This document shows, piece by piece, positions 1 through 9,360 of a stretch of DNA of 64,000 bases (the first letter of the stretch is position 1; each line of letters opens with the position of its first letter). Where the stretch lies: assembly GCA_964573725.1 (NCBI GenBank), contig CAZNLJ010000001.1, positions 166,096 through 230,095 of the forward strand. The letters are read 5' to 3'. The DNA comes from UBA6168 sp964573725. GTDB taxonomy: Bacteria > Bacteroidota > Bacteroidia > Chitinophagales > Saprospiraceae. A program made the translations under genes and the position numbers. The notes under the pieces were generated by a model, which did not search any database, was not told the origin of the DNA, and saw only the letters and a list, made by a program, of their open reading frames with translations.

Positions 1-1710
1 TGGTTGGCCGCCCAGGGACCGGCGCCCCCGGTCGTCCGCCTGAACCAGGTCGGATTTTACCCATCCGCTCCCAAGACTGCCATCCTGACGGAGGCGGGGA
101 ACGGCACTTTCGAGCTCATCGACAGCGGGACCGGGAAGGCCGTCTACAAGGGCAAGGTGGAAGGACCCCGGGTATCCGCGCTATCCGGAAAGGAGACCTG
201 GTCCGCCGACTTTTCCGACTTCCGGGATACGGGCACCTTCGAATTGGTGTTGACCGGCCGGCAAACCTCCCCACCGTTCGAAATCCGGGAGCAAGTGCAT
301 GCCAAGGCGGCCGCCGCCGCCTTGAAGTCCTATTATTTCCAGCGCATGTCGACCGATTTGCCGGAGGCATACGCCGGCAAATGGCGTCGTCCGCTCAGCC
401 ATCCCGACGAGCGGGTGTTGATACACCCCTCCGCCGCCGGCCCGGACCGACCCGCCGGCACCGCCATCGCCTCTCCCGGCGGGTGGTACGATGCGGGCGA
501 TTACAACAAGTACATCGTCAATTCCGCCATCACGGTATCGACCTTGCTGAACCTGTACGAGGATTTCCCGGAACGGTTCCGGGACTATCGGCTGCATATC
601 CCCGAAACGGACAACCGCCTGCCCGACCTGCTGGACGAAATCCTGTGGAACCTTTCCTGGATGCTGACCATGCAGGACCCCGCGGACGGCGGGGTCTACC
701 ACAAGTGCACCACCCCGGAATTCGAAGGCTTCATCCTGCCGGAGCAGGCCAGGCAAACCCGTTATGTGGTTCGGAAGACCACCCAGGCCGCCCTCTGTTT
801 CGCCGCCACCACCGCCCAGGCCGCCCGGGTGTTCCGGGCCTTCGAAACGGAGCGGCCCGGACTGGCCGACCAGCTGCAACAAGCGGCGGAAAGCGCCTGG
901 GCCTGGGCGAAAGTCAAACCGAACGTCCGCTACAACCAGGACCAGCTGAACGAAAAATTCGATCCGGACATCAAGACCGGCACCTATGCCAGTCGTGACC
1001 TGACGGACGAGAAGATCTGGGCGGCTGTGGAATTGTCGCTGACGACCGGCGACCCGACTTATTTCCGGGCCGTCGACCTGTTCCCGACGGAAGGTCTCAC
1101 CCTCCAAAGCTGGGAAGATGTCCGGACCATGGGTTACCTGTCCTTGCTGCGCCATGCGGAGGACCTTCCGACGGAGCTGGAAACCTCGCTGCGTTACCTG
1201 AAGAACCTGTTCCGTGCCTTCGCCGGCGGCATGCTGATGCACCGCGGCGAACAGGCCTACCTGACCCCCATGGAGGCGGAAGCCGGCAACTTCGTCTGGG
1301 GCAGCAACGCCGTGTGCGCCAACCAGGCCATGGCGCTGCTGTATGCCTACCGCCTGGAAAACGACCTTGCCTACCTGTACGGTGCCCTCGACAATGTCGA
1401 TTACCTCCTGGGCCGGAATGCCACGGGCTATTGCTACCTGACCGGTTTCGGCACCTTTTCGCCCCGCCGGTTGCACCATCGGCCCTCCCATACGGACGGC
1501 ATCGACGATCCGGTACCCGGCCTGCTCGTCGGTGGCCCCAATCCTTTCCAGCAGGATAATTGTCCCGGTTACCCAAGCCAATACGCCGATGAAAGTTATG
1601 TGGACGATGTCTGCTCCTATGCATCCAACGAGGTGGCCATCAACTGGAACGCCCCGCTGGTATATGTCCTGTTCGCCCTGGACCTGCTCGTCCCGTCCCT
1701 GTCCAAGTGA
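1..1710 (+). CDS. Glycoside hydrolase family 9 endoglucanase, 5' end cut by window
   Basis: Secreted or periplasmic GH9 cellulase-type enzyme that would cleave beta-1,4-glucan. The frame is open from the first base, and the residues before GPAPP (WLAAQ) look like the end of a signal peptide, so the true start lies upstream. Residues about 10–100 form the Ig-like CelD_N domain that usually precedes the GH9 barrel (VVRLNQVGFYP). The (alpha/alpha)6 domain carries GGWYDAGDYNKY with the catalytic aspartates near D164 and D167, and SYASNEVAINWN near the C-terminus with the catalytic glutamate near E544. The stop lies 75 bases before the chosen start of the next gene, so it probably shares a transcript with the epimerase, lactonase and dehydrogenase. 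Family assignment is firm; the substrate (cellulose, xyloglucan or mixed-linkage glucan) cannot be read from sequence. Confidence 0.93.
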   Translation, partial: WLAAQGPAPPVVRLNQVGFYPSAPKTAILTEAGNGTFELIDSGTGKAVYKGKVEGPRVSALSGKETWSADFSDFRDTGTFELVLTGRQTSPPFEIREQVHAKAAAAALKSYYFQRMSTDLPEAYAGKWRRPLSHPDERVLIHPSAAGPDRPAGTAIASPGGWYDAGDYNKYIVNSAITVSTLLNLYEDFPERFRDYRLHIPETDNRLPDLLDEILWNLSWMLTMQDPADGGVYHKCTTPEFEGFILPEQARQTRYVVRKTTQAALCFAATTAQAARVFRAFETERPGLADQLQQAAESAWAWAKVKPNVRYNQDQLNEKFDPDIKTGTYASRDLTDEKIWAAVELSLTTGDPTYFRAVDLFPTEGLTLQSWEDVRTMGYLSLLRHAEDLPTELETSLRYLKNLFRAFAGGMLMHRGEQAYLTPMEAEAGNFVWGSNAVCANQAMALLYAYRLENDLAYLYGALDNVDYLLGRNATGYCYLTGFGTFSPRRLHHRPSHTDGIDDPVPGLLVGGPNPFQQDNCPGYPSQYADESYVDDVCSYASNEVAINWNAPLVYVLFALDLLVPSLSK

Positions 1711-1785
1711 GGAAGCCCCCTATTGAAGACCTGGCGGAACCATTTCCGATATTCCCGGCCCCGGACCTTTGACAAAAAAAAACGT

Positions 1786-2877
1786 ATGCACCATCCGGTC
1801 CATTTTCCGACAGGTACTTGCCGCCTGTCCGATGATTGGTCCTACAAGGACCTGCCCGTCGTCTTTCTGGAGAACGATTACCTGAAAATCGGTATTCTCG
1901 TCGGACGGGGCAGCGACATTTTCGAGTTCACCTACAAACCCGGTGCGGTGGACCTGATGTTGCGCCTCCCGAAAGGGATCCAGCACCCGGGTAAGGTTTT
2001 TTCGCAAGACCGAAGCACCGCCAACCAATTCGAGGATTATTACTACGGCGGCTGGCAGGAGATACTGCCGAACAGTCCGGCCTTCCGGTACCGGGGAGCC
2101 TCCCTGGGACAACACGGCGAGGTTTCCCTGACCCCCTGGAAGCACGCCATCGTCCAGGACGGCCCGCAATCGGTGGCGGTCCGACTTTGGACCCAACCGC
2201 TCCGGGTGCCTGTCCGTGTGGAGAAGACCCTGACCCTGCATGCCGGGGACCCGACCCTTTATTTGTCGGAGACCCTGACCAACACCGCCGGCACCCCCTT
2301 GGATATCGCCTGGGGGCACCATGTAGCCTTCGGATTGCCTTTTCTCGCGGAAGGGGCGGTTATCCGCACGAATGCCCGCTGGTTCGAAGCGGAACAAATG
2401 ATGCCTCCGCACCGACGGTTCCGACCGGGCATCCGGACGGCGTTCCCCGCGGCCTTTGCCTGCGACGGCAGTCCGGATGATGTCTCCGTCGTTCCGCCTG
2501 CCGATGCCCCACCCTACAGCGAAATGGGCTACCTGTGGGAATTTCCGGACAAACGTGCCTGGTACGCCCTGGAGAACCCCCGGAAAGGGCTCGGATTTTC
2601 CCTTACCTGGGATGCCGATGTCTTCCGCTATCTTTGGTATTGGCAGGAGCGGTACGGCACCCGGGATGCCCCCTGGTGGGGCAATACCTATGCCGTTGCC
2701 CTGGAACCCTGGAGCATCCGTTGGCAACCCGACCCGGAGGCGGCCATCCGCCGGGGCGAATGGTTGCAACTGGCCCCGGGAGCTTCCTGCGAAACAAGCC
2801 TCGAAGCGGCCGTATACCCCATCGAAATCCCGGGAGGACAACCCCTGGCCAAACCATTCAAACCTATCCGATCATGA
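1786..2877 (+). CDS. Aldose-1-epimerase-like (DUF4432-type) protein
   Basis: 363 residues resembling the galactose-mutarotase-like beta-sandwich proteins of the DUF4432/aldose epimerase group. The N-terminus shows the usual 'LENDYLKIGILVGRGSDI' pattern, followed by DYYYGGWQEILPN and a central WGHHVAFG. These proteins bind hexoses or modify their anomeric configuration in the cytoplasm. I chose ATG 1786; an in-frame TTG at 1723 would add 21 residues of poor quality. The stop overlaps the next start (ATGATG at 2874–2879), which implies translational coupling to the lactonase. With a lactonase and a dehydrogenase next to it, a role in feeding an oxidative sugar route is plausible, but that is inference. 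Confidence 0.8.
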   Translation: MHHPVHFPTGTCRLSDDWSYKDLPVVFLENDYLKIGILVGRGSDIFEFTYKPGAVDLMLRLPKGIQHPGKVFSQDRSTANQFEDYYYGGWQEILPNSPAFRYRGASLGQHGEVSLTPWKHAIVQDGPQSVAVRLWTQPLRVPVRVEKTLTLHAGDPTLYLSETLTNTAGTPLDIAWGHHVAFGLPFLAEGAVIRTNARWFEAEQMMPPHRRFRPGIRTAFPAAFACDGSPDDVSVVPPADAPPYSEMGYLWEFPDKRAWYALENPRKGLGFSLTWDADVFRYLWYWQERYGTRDAPWWGNTYAVALEPWSIRWQPDPEAAIRRGEWLQLAPGASCETSLEAAVYPIEIPGGQPLAKPFKPIRS

Positions 2878-3743
2878 TGGAATTATCCCTTTCCAAGGCC
2901 ACGGTTTTTGCCGAAGGGCTGGATCACCCGGAATGTGTCGCCGTGCATCCAGACGGCAGCATATGGGCCGGTGGCGAGGCCGGACAAATCTACCGGATCC
3001 GACCGGACGGCGCTCAGGTCGACACCTTTGCGAATACCGGCGGATTCATTCTCGGCATCGCCATCTCTCCTTGTCTCCGTTGGATGGCCGTGTGTGACCT
3101 GGGGCATCGTTGCGTCTGGCGGCTGGACCTGTCCGACGGCAAACTTACCCGCTTCGCCGACGGCGCGGACGGGCACCGGTTCCAGATTCCCAACTATGCC
3201 AGCTTTGATTCGGCCGGCCGGCTGTACGTCAGCGAAAGTGGTGCCTTCCGGCAGGTGAACGGGAAAATACTGCGGTTCCTGCCGGACGGGACAGGCTCCG
3301 TCTGGGCGGAAGGTCCTTTCCATTTTGCCAACGGGCTGGCCCTCGGACCCGGGGAAAAGCACCTTTACGTGGCGGTTTCCTTCCTGCCGGGTGTCGAACG
3401 GATCGAGATCACCCCGGAGGGTAAGGCCGGCCGCCGGGAATTATGCTGCACCTTGCCCGAATCCGTACCGGACGGACTGGCCTTCGATGCGGCGGGCAAC
3501 CTGTACGTCTCCTGCTACGCCCCCAACAAGATCTATCGTGTTTCCCCGCAAGGCGACTGCCAGGTCTGGTTATCCGATTGGGAAGCCCATACCCTGTCGA
3601 ATCCGACCAACATCGCCTTCGGCGGGCCGAACCTGGACCAGCTGTTCGCCGCCAACCTGGGCCGATGGCATATCACCCGGATCGATGCCGGGATCGCGGG
3701 ACTGCCCTTGGCTTCCCATACCGGAATCGGAACGCGAACCTGA
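2874..3743 (+). CDS. SMP-30/gluconolactonase-type lactonase
   Basis: 289-residue six-bladed propeller of the SMP-30/LRE family, which hydrolyses sugar lactones with a divalent metal ion. Visible motifs are AEGLDHPECVAVHPDGSIWAGG at the N-terminus, NYASFDSAGRLYVSESG in the middle, FANGLALGPGEKHLYV, and VPDGLAFDAAGNLYVSC. No signal peptide, so cytoplasmic. ATG 2874 (or 2877) was chosen because it overlaps the stop of the preceding gene and gives the usual start of the family; the frame stays open far upstream only because of high GC. It lies 34 bases before the SDR gene, and the pair would be expected to oxidise an aldose to its lactone and then open it. A second, lipoprotein member of the family is at 61368–62426. 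Confidence 0.87.
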   Translation: MMELSLSKATVFAEGLDHPECVAVHPDGSIWAGGEAGQIYRIRPDGAQVDTFANTGGFILGIAISPCLRWMAVCDLGHRCVWRLDLSDGKLTRFADGADGHRFQIPNYASFDSAGRLYVSESGAFRQVNGKILRFLPDGTGSVWAEGPFHFANGLALGPGEKHLYVAVSFLPGVERIEITPEGKAGRRELCCTLPESVPDGLAFDAAGNLYVSCYAPNKIYRVSPQGDCQVWLSDWEAHTLSNPTNIAFGGPNLDQLFAANLGRWHITRIDAGIAGLPLASHTGIGTRT

Positions 3744-3777
3744 GTTGCGCCGGAAATTTTTCATCCACGCCTGAAAT

Positions 3778-4551
3778 ATGAGTTTCACCAATAAGACAGC
3801 CGTCGTTACCGGCGGGGCGAAGGGAATCGGAGCGGCCTGCTGCCGGCTGTTCCACCGGGAAGGCGCCCAAGTGGTCATCCTGGATACCGATCGGGAAGCG
3901 GCCGAGCGACTGGCCGGCGAACTGGACGGAAGGGTGCTGGCCGTTCCTTGCGATGTATCGGACGGACACTCCGTTTCGCAGGCGGTGGCCGAGGCACAGG
4001 ACCGCTTCGGAGGGATTGACATCCTCGTCAACAACGCCGGCATCCAGCGGTATGCCGCTGTGACGGAAACCACGGAAGCGGCTTGGGACCTTGTCCTCCG
4101 CGTCAACCTGACCAGCGCCTTCCTGTGCGCCCGGGCCGTCATTCCGCTGATGCAGGCGCGCGGGGGAGGGGTCATCATCAACGTGGCCAGCGTACAGGCC
4201 TTCATCTCCCAGGAGCGGGTCGCCGCCTATGTGACCTCCAAGACGGCCTTGCTGGGACTGACCCGCAGCATAGCCGTCGACTATGGCCCGCAAATCCGGT
4301 GCATGGCGGTCTGTCCGGGCACCATCGACACCCCGATGTTGCAGGATGCCGTCACCTTGTCACCGGACCCGGAAGCGGTCCTCCGGGAATGCCGGAACAT
4401 GCACCTGGTCAAAAGGGTCGGCACCCCGGAAGAAGTGGCGGCGCTCATCGGCCTGCTGGCCGGCGAACAGGGTGGTTTCTTTACCGGACAAGCCATCCGC
4501 ATCGACGGCGGTTTGGGCGTCACCATCCCCGGAAGCCAACGGGACGCCTGA
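3778..4551 (+). CDS. SDR-family NAD(P)-dependent oxidoreductase, probable sugar dehydrogenase
   Basis: 257 residues, the normal length for a classical short-chain dehydrogenase. The Rossmann motif TGGAKGIG is at 11–18, NNAG at 85–88, and the catalytic triad is S138, Y151, K155 (YVTSK). The acidic D36 after beta-2 suggests NAD rather than NADP. The C-terminus (FFTGQAIRIDGGLGV) is typical of FabG-like and sugar dehydrogenases such as L-fucose or glucose dehydrogenases. Being last in an operon with an epimerase-like protein and a lactonase, oxidation of a free aldose to its lactone is the most economical role. It ends 23 bases from the convergent GH38 gene. A fatty-acid role (FabG) is less likely given the neighbours. 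Confidence 0.88.
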   Translation: MSFTNKTAVVTGGAKGIGAACCRLFHREGAQVVILDTDREAAERLAGELDGRVLAVPCDVSDGHSVSQAVAEAQDRFGGIDILVNNAGIQRYAAVTETTEAAWDLVLRVNLTSAFLCARAVIPLMQARGGGVIINVASVQAFISQERVAAYVTSKTALLGLTRSIAVDYGPQIRCMAVCPGTIDTPMLQDAVTLSPDPEAVLRECRNMHLVKRVGTPEEVAALIGLLAGEQGGFFTGQAIRIDGGLGVTIPGSQRDA

Positions 4552-4574
4552 TTGTCCCATGCCCCGCGTCCGAT

Positions 4575-7500
4575 TCAATCCGTCCACAGCAAGGTCCGGA
4601 TTTCCCAGGGCTTCAGCGTCACCTGACCCGCCAGCGGTGCCAGGCGTCTTTCCATCCCGTCGCTGACGAAGACCTGCCCGGGATACTTACCTTTCCAGCG
4701 GAGCCGGACCGATTGGCTGTCCGGACCGGGATTGAACAAGCGGATGACAAAACCATCCCCGGACCTGGCCGGCTGGAACAAGGTCACCAGCACCTGCTCG
4801 CTTCCTTCCAGCGACAGGCCGGCCGCCGGCAAGGGCTGCCCCTTCGGCGCCGCCAGTACCTGCAAGGGCTGCGACATGCCGATGGCCAGGCGTTTCGCGG
4901 CAGCGGACTCGTACCGCCCATGCGGATGAACCGCGTACCGGAAACTGGCCGGTCCTTCCTGGAATCCTTTGTAATTCACGAACCAGACGTTATTCATGAC
5001 CCAGGAATAGAGGTGCTGCGACGGCGGCCAGGCCTGGAACCAGGGTTCGTTCCGCAAATCCCCCATCCATGCTTGTCCATGCATGCCGCCTGTTTCGACC
5101 AGGGGGGCATCGAGATTGACCCAGGTCACGCCGGCCGTATCGTTGGAGATGTCGACGAAATGTTGGGCGCAGAAAAAATTCTTGTTGGCACCCGGCAGTT
5201 GGTCCGCTTCCGGCCGCATTTCCGCCCAGGCCAGGTCGATGCGGACCTGTCCGTCGGCCACCCGGAAAGGGAAGGCGAAACGCAGGTTTTCATCCGCCAG
5301 GACTTTCCGCTTTTCCACCCTGTTTTCCAGGTAAACGGTTTCCTCCCCGGAGACCAGGCGGACCAGCCGGTCCACCCCGTCACAGCCCGGAGCCGCGGAG
5401 GATACCTGTAGCGCCACCGTCCAGGGACCGTTTTCCACCAGGCGGATGGTGGGTGGCCCGCTGGTCTGCGGCCGGTCGGCATTGGCACCGGTATACCAGA
5501 GTTGATTGAAGGCGATACCGGCCGTGGTGTCGACCAGGTCCATGCCGGTCCGTTTATGACGGAAGCCGAGGATATCCCCTGTTTCCGGGGAGAGGGTCAC
5601 GGACCATGCTTCGTTTTCCAATCGGTCGTGCCCCACCCGCACAACTTGGGCGGGACGTACGAGACGGTCCCCTGCCTGTGCCGCCCGCACCTGGAACCGG
5701 ACCATGCCGTACGGGGCGATTGTATCCGGTCGGAATCCGAAACCGCCGGTGGACAAGCGCTGCAACGGGAAACAAAGTCCGGAGTCATCCACCGCGACAT
5801 CCCCCTCCCGCGCCCATGCCTCGGGCAGGGTCACCAATTCCTGCCGAGGCCAGGAAGTGGTGTTGAGCATCCAGAAAGTCCCATCGAATGGGACGGTGGA
5901 GGAATCGACCGGGCCCCGGGCCGCCGCGAGCAGACTGTCCGCCAAGGCGGCGGCCCGATGGGCAAACGACCTTTTGCCTTCCCACAAGGCTTTTGCAAAC
6001 GCACCGTCCGGATCCGACTTGCTGGAGAAAGCTCCCCAGGTGTGCTCCGAAAAAAGCAGGACGTCCCGCCAGGCGGCATCGAAATCGGTGGCCGGGAAAT
6101 CCTGCGGCCGCAACATCGCCCAGGCGGCCGCGGCCTGGACCAGGCGCTCCGCCGTCCGGCGGTTCAACGCCGTTTCCGCAGCGGAGGAAGCGACGCCGTC
6201 TTCCCAATATGGGCTCATATCCCCCCGAAAGGAGGGGATGGCATCTCCGTATTTCGATTCGAAGGCCCGGAACAGTTCGGCGGTCGTCGCCATCCGGAAC
6301 TTGGGACTCGCGTATTGTTCGTTCCATTCGCGGATGAATGCAGGCATGTCCTCGTCCGGTCCGCCGTTGTCCGCCAAGGAATACCGGATCTGCACCATGT
6401 CGTAGGGATAATGCTCCGCGTCCAGCTCGGCCAGGAAATCCAGTACCGGTCCCCCTGCTGTCCGGCGCAGGTTGCCAAGCAACCAGTCGTGGAACCAGGA
6501 ATAACCGTGCCGGGACATCCAACACAACAGGCTGTCCGTTCCGGACGGTGCCAACCAATAGAAAGGCCGGTCCCCCCAGGTTTCCAGGACATGCCCCACC
6601 TGGTACCCGCCATGGGGCTTATGCGGCATGTGGTTCGGCCCCATGGACAGGAAGCGGACGCCGTTTTCCAACAGGGCCGGCACCGTCCCCCAGGCGTAGC
6701 CGGGCACATCGGTGATCATGGCCGTCGAAATGTCCAGGCCGTGGGTACGTTGCAGGTGATGGGCGTATTGGGTGATCCGCATCAGTTCCTCCGGCCGCTG
6801 GATACCGGTGAGTTCGCTTCCGTACAGGGCATCCAGTCCGATCCAGCCGGCGCGCACGGCCTGCAGGAAGGTATCCAGGCCGGCGGTGTCCAATTGTTCC
6901 AGGTAACCCTCCACGGGCCATAACACCTCGACATTCCATCTGTAACGAGCCTCCTCCGGATAATCGGCCGTTTTTCGGGCCAGCTCGATGCCTGCGCGGA
7001 TATTTCGCCACTGGAGCGCGAGCACCTCCTGCTGGAGATGGGTGAACCCGACATCCACATGGGAATGGGGCAGGAAATACACGTCGAAAGGACGGACGGG
7101 AGCCAGCCGGACCAACCCCTCGAAGCGGTGGCCCGACTCGGTCCTCAGTGCCACCGAGAAGACGGTATCCGCATCGACCGGCTCCACCCAAATGGGAAGG
7201 GCCTGCCTTCCCAGTCGGATCGGCACGGTATCCGGACGGCCGGTACCGACGGTGACCATCCCCCGGGTCGGCGGTCCGATGTGGGTATATTCCAGCCAGA
7301 TCGGCTGCCGCAGGCCATCCTCCGTGTATCGGAGGGCAGGGCGTGCCCGGACCGTAAAGCTTGTTTCCACCCGGTTCTGATAGGCGATATACGTATCGGT
7401 GCAGACGGCGGCGGGGGCGCCCAGCCGAATGCGTACCGCATCGGATCCCGGGTTCCAACCGGCCGGAACCGTCAGGAATTGAAAGCCGTCGTAACGCCCT

Positions 7501-7967
7501 CTCCCGGAGTCGTAAGCCGAACACCGGAAGGAAAAGCGGAAACCTTTTGCGGTGAGGGACCAGTCCCGCTCCGCAGGACCGGTGGGCAACCGGAAGGTAA
7601 GCACCAGGCTGTCGTCCACGAACAGCTCGAAATCGCACCGGTCCGGGTCCGTGCCGACCAATACGCTTGCCTCCCAGACCAGGGTGACGGGGCGGTCGCC
7701 ATCCGACCCTCCATCGGAAGCAAAATGGGCGGATGGCTGGCCCGGCATCACCTGCAAGGCCACTTTGCCAGCTTGCAATTCCGGGGGGTAGTCCAAGACC
7801 GTGCCGGCCAAGACCGTCGAAAATCCCTGCAGGAAGGTATCCCCGACCACCGGGAACGGGTCCGCACGTCCGGATACCGATACCTGGGCTCTTGCGTGCC
7901 AGGACAGGAAAGCCAGGAAGAACAAGGAAAGATAAAACGGCCGTACGGACGGAGCCTGCAGGTGCAT
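4575..7967 (-). CDS. Exported glycoside hydrolase family 38-type alpha-mannosidase
   Basis: 1130 residues with a clear signal peptide (FYLSLFFLAFLSWHARAQ). An N-terminal beta-sandwich region of about 290 residues precedes the GH38 barrel, which opens with HSHVDVGFTH at 301–310. H301, H303 and D305 would be zinc ligands; the usual motif is HxHxDxGW, so F308 replaces the tryptophan. The probable nucleophile is D420 in MITDVPGYAWG. A long beta-rich C-terminal half (from about 700) matches the mannosidase C-terminal domains. Family members trim alpha-linked mannose from N-glycans or mannans. The gene is last in a minus-strand run behind two DUF4185 genes and likely shares their promoter near 10590. 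The substitution and the large N-terminal part mean it is a divergent member, so the exact linkage is open. Confidence 0.85.
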   Translation of the reverse strand: MHLQAPSVRPFYLSLFFLAFLSWHARAQVSVSGRADPFPVVGDTFLQGFSTVLAGTVLDYPPELQAGKVALQVMPGQPSAHFASDGGSDGDRPVTLVWEASVLVGTDPDRCDFELFVDDSLVLTFRLPTGPAERDWSLTAKGFRFSFRCSAYDSGRGRYDGFQFLTVPAGWNPGSDAVRIRLGAPAAVCTDTYIAYQNRVETSFTVRARPALRYTEDGLRQPIWLEYTHIGPPTRGMVTVGTGRPDTVPIRLGRQALPIWVEPVDADTVFSVALRTESGHRFEGLVRLAPVRPFDVYFLPHSHVDVGFTHLQQEVLALQWRNIRAGIELARKTADYPEEARYRWNVEVLWPVEGYLEQLDTAGLDTFLQAVRAGWIGLDALYGSELTGIQRPEELMRITQYAHHLQRTHGLDISTAMITDVPGYAWGTVPALLENGVRFLSMGPNHMPHKPHGGYQVGHVLETWGDRPFYWLAPSGTDSLLCWMSRHGYSWFHDWLLGNLRRTAGGPVLDFLAELDAEHYPYDMVQIRYSLADNGGPDEDMPAFIREWNEQYASPKFRMATTAELFRAFESKYGDAIPSFRGDMSPYWEDGVASSAAETALNRRTAERLVQAAAAWAMLRPQDFPATDFDAAWRDVLLFSEHTWGAFSSKSDPDGAFAKALWEGKRSFAHRAAALADSLLAAARGPVDSSTVPFDGTFWMLNTTSWPRQELVTLPEAWAREGDVAVDDSGLCFPLQRLSTGGFGFRPDTIAPYGMVRFQVRAAQAGDRLVRPAQVVRVGHDRLENEAWSVTLSPETGDILGFRHKRTGMDLVDTTAGIAFNQLWYTGANADRPQTSGPPTIRLVENGPWTVALQVSSAAPGCDGVDRLVRLVSGEETVYLENRVEKRKVLADENLRFAFPFRVADGQVRIDLAWAEMRPEADQLPGANKNFFCAQHFVDISNDTAGVTWVNLDAPLVETGGMHGQAWMGDLRNEPWFQAWPPSQHLYSWVMNNVWFVNYKGFQEGPASFRYAVHPHGRYESAAAKRLAIGMSQPLQVLAAPKGQPLPAAGLSLEGSEQVLVTLFQPARSGDGFVIRLFNPGPDSQSVRLRWKGKYPGQVFVSDGMERRLAPLAGQVTLKPWEIRTLLWTD

Positions 7968-8041
7968 GTCGGGAGAAAATTCGTCGGATTCCCGGAACGC
8001 CCCGCCCTGCGGCGGAATCCGGCCGGCGTCCTGCGGCCGCC

Positions 8042-9211
8042 TCAGGGAGCGGGCCAGGTCAGCCGGATGAAGCGAGGCCGGTAGATATGGGCCTTTTCGC
8101 GGATATCATTCCAGAAATCCAGGGTGATCGTATTATAGGAGACAAGCAGCTCTCCCGGCTCCGACAAGGAAGGGTGAGCCTTGGCGTTGTAGCACAACAG
8201 CCCTTCGCCGGATTCCGGGGTCGTCCAGATTTCCCGGATCGGGGAAAAGGGGCCCGCCGGGCTATCGCCGATACATAGTCCCACTTTGTCCGACAAGCCG
8301 AAAACCTGGAAGACCAGTGCGAATTTTCCATCCGCAAGCGGGGTGATGCTCAGTTCGTTGGATACGCCGGCCGCGATCGGGACCAGCTCCAGCGGGTCGC
8401 GTACCCAATCTGTTCCGTTCCAGAAACGCCATTTCCGGAACCGCTCGAAGTACTTCGGCGGGACCCGGGCCACCACCAGTTGCTTGCCGGGGCCTGCACA
8501 GCCGTACACATACACGAATCCATCCGGATGCGGGGCGCCGGCCCAATCGGTATGGACGAGGACACCCGCCCCCAGGTTGGTTTGTCCCCATTCCGGCAAG
8601 TCCAGGTGGAAAGGGGTCTTCCGCTGTCTGTACCGACGGAACGGAGGCCTGTCCCCGCGGGGAATCCGGAGGATGGACACGGCAGGTTCCGCAAAATCGA
8701 AGACACCGGGGCCCGTGACGGTGATATGGTAAGCGAACAGGTACAGCCGGTTGTTGCGTTCCCGGTTGACGAAACCGTCGCCCAGCCAGAAATGCTCCTT
8801 GCGTCCGGAAGGCTTGGGCTCAAAGAGGGATGTCGGTCGGCCCGCTTCGTCCGTCCGGATGAAAAAGTCGATTCGGTCCTTTCCCGGTACGACGCCGCGA
8901 AGGATAGCGGCGGAATTGTTCACCATGGCATGACCGGGCAGCGGCCGTCCGTCCAGTACCTCACCGACATAGGTGTCGCTGAAGACCAGCAGGTTTTCCT
9001 GCCCCGCCTGCCCGGCCGAATCGGGAAACTCGATGCCGTCCAGCGGGATGGAGAAGATGCCGTCCGCCCCGAACCATCCGCTGGTTCGGAAAAAGAGGTC
9101 TGTCCATTCCGGTGCCGCCGACACGGTCGGTGGCGGCGGTACCTGTGCGCCGGCCGTCGACCACCCGCAGGCCGCCCAGGCGAGGACAGCTGGGAAAATG
9201 ACGGGGAACAT
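8042..9211 (-). CDS. DUF4185 five-bladed propeller protein (copy 1)
   Basis: About 389 residues with a signal peptide when started at ATG 9211 (MFPVIFPAVLAWAACGWSTAGAQ). In-frame ATGs at 9268 and 9313 would add a long charged leader and cannot be excluded. The body has DUF4185 hallmarks: WFGADGIFSIPLDG, LLVFSDTYVG, VNNSAAIL, HFWLGDGFVN, and the ending SYNT..DFW…YRPRFIRLTW. Two paralogues lie at 9361–10557 and 36461–37672. From memory, DUF4185 members from Dysgonomonas and mycobacteria were shown to be endo-D-arabinanases (family GH183), so a glycan-cleaving role is more likely than a structural one. It sits 74 bases upstream of the GH38 gene and about 150 bases downstream of copy 2, forming one minus-strand unit. 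Confidence 0.82.
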   Translation of the reverse strand: MFPVIFPAVLAWAACGWSTAGAQVPPPPTVSAAPEWTDLFFRTSGWFGADGIFSIPLDGIEFPDSAGQAGQENLLVFSDTYVGEVLDGRPLPGHAMVNNSAAILRGVVPGKDRIDFFIRTDEAGRPTSLFEPKPSGRKEHFWLGDGFVNRERNNRLYLFAYHITVTGPGVFDFAEPAVSILRIPRGDRPPFRRYRQRKTPFHLDLPEWGQTNLGAGVLVHTDWAGAPHPDGFVYVYGCAGPGKQLVVARVPPKYFERFRKWRFWNGTDWVRDPLELVPIAAGVSNELSITPLADGKFALVFQVFGLSDKVGLCIGDSPAGPFSPIREIWTTPESGEGLLCYNAKAHPSLSEPGELLVSYNTITLDFWNDIREKAHIYRPRFIRLTWPAP

Positions 9212-9360
9212 CCTCCGGGCAGCCGGCCGGGAAAGGAACGGCGGAAACAGGCACGGGAGGCCGGGCATCGGCGAGGGCGACCGGCGACCGTACCGGACAT
9301 AGGATGCTACCATGGCTTTTTTTTCATTTTCCCGCCATAAGCCGCCGGGACGGCAGCGGC

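Noticed and set aside
181..1581. 466-codon minus-strand frame opposite the GH9 gene
   Set aside because: Glycine-rich low-complexity translation, antisense to a gene with catalytic motifs intact.
4083..6923. Long plus-strand frames (up to 473 codons) opposite the GH38 gene
   Set aside because: Antisense shadows of a protein with signal peptide and GH38 motifs; their translations are Arg/Pro/Gly-rich and show no domain.
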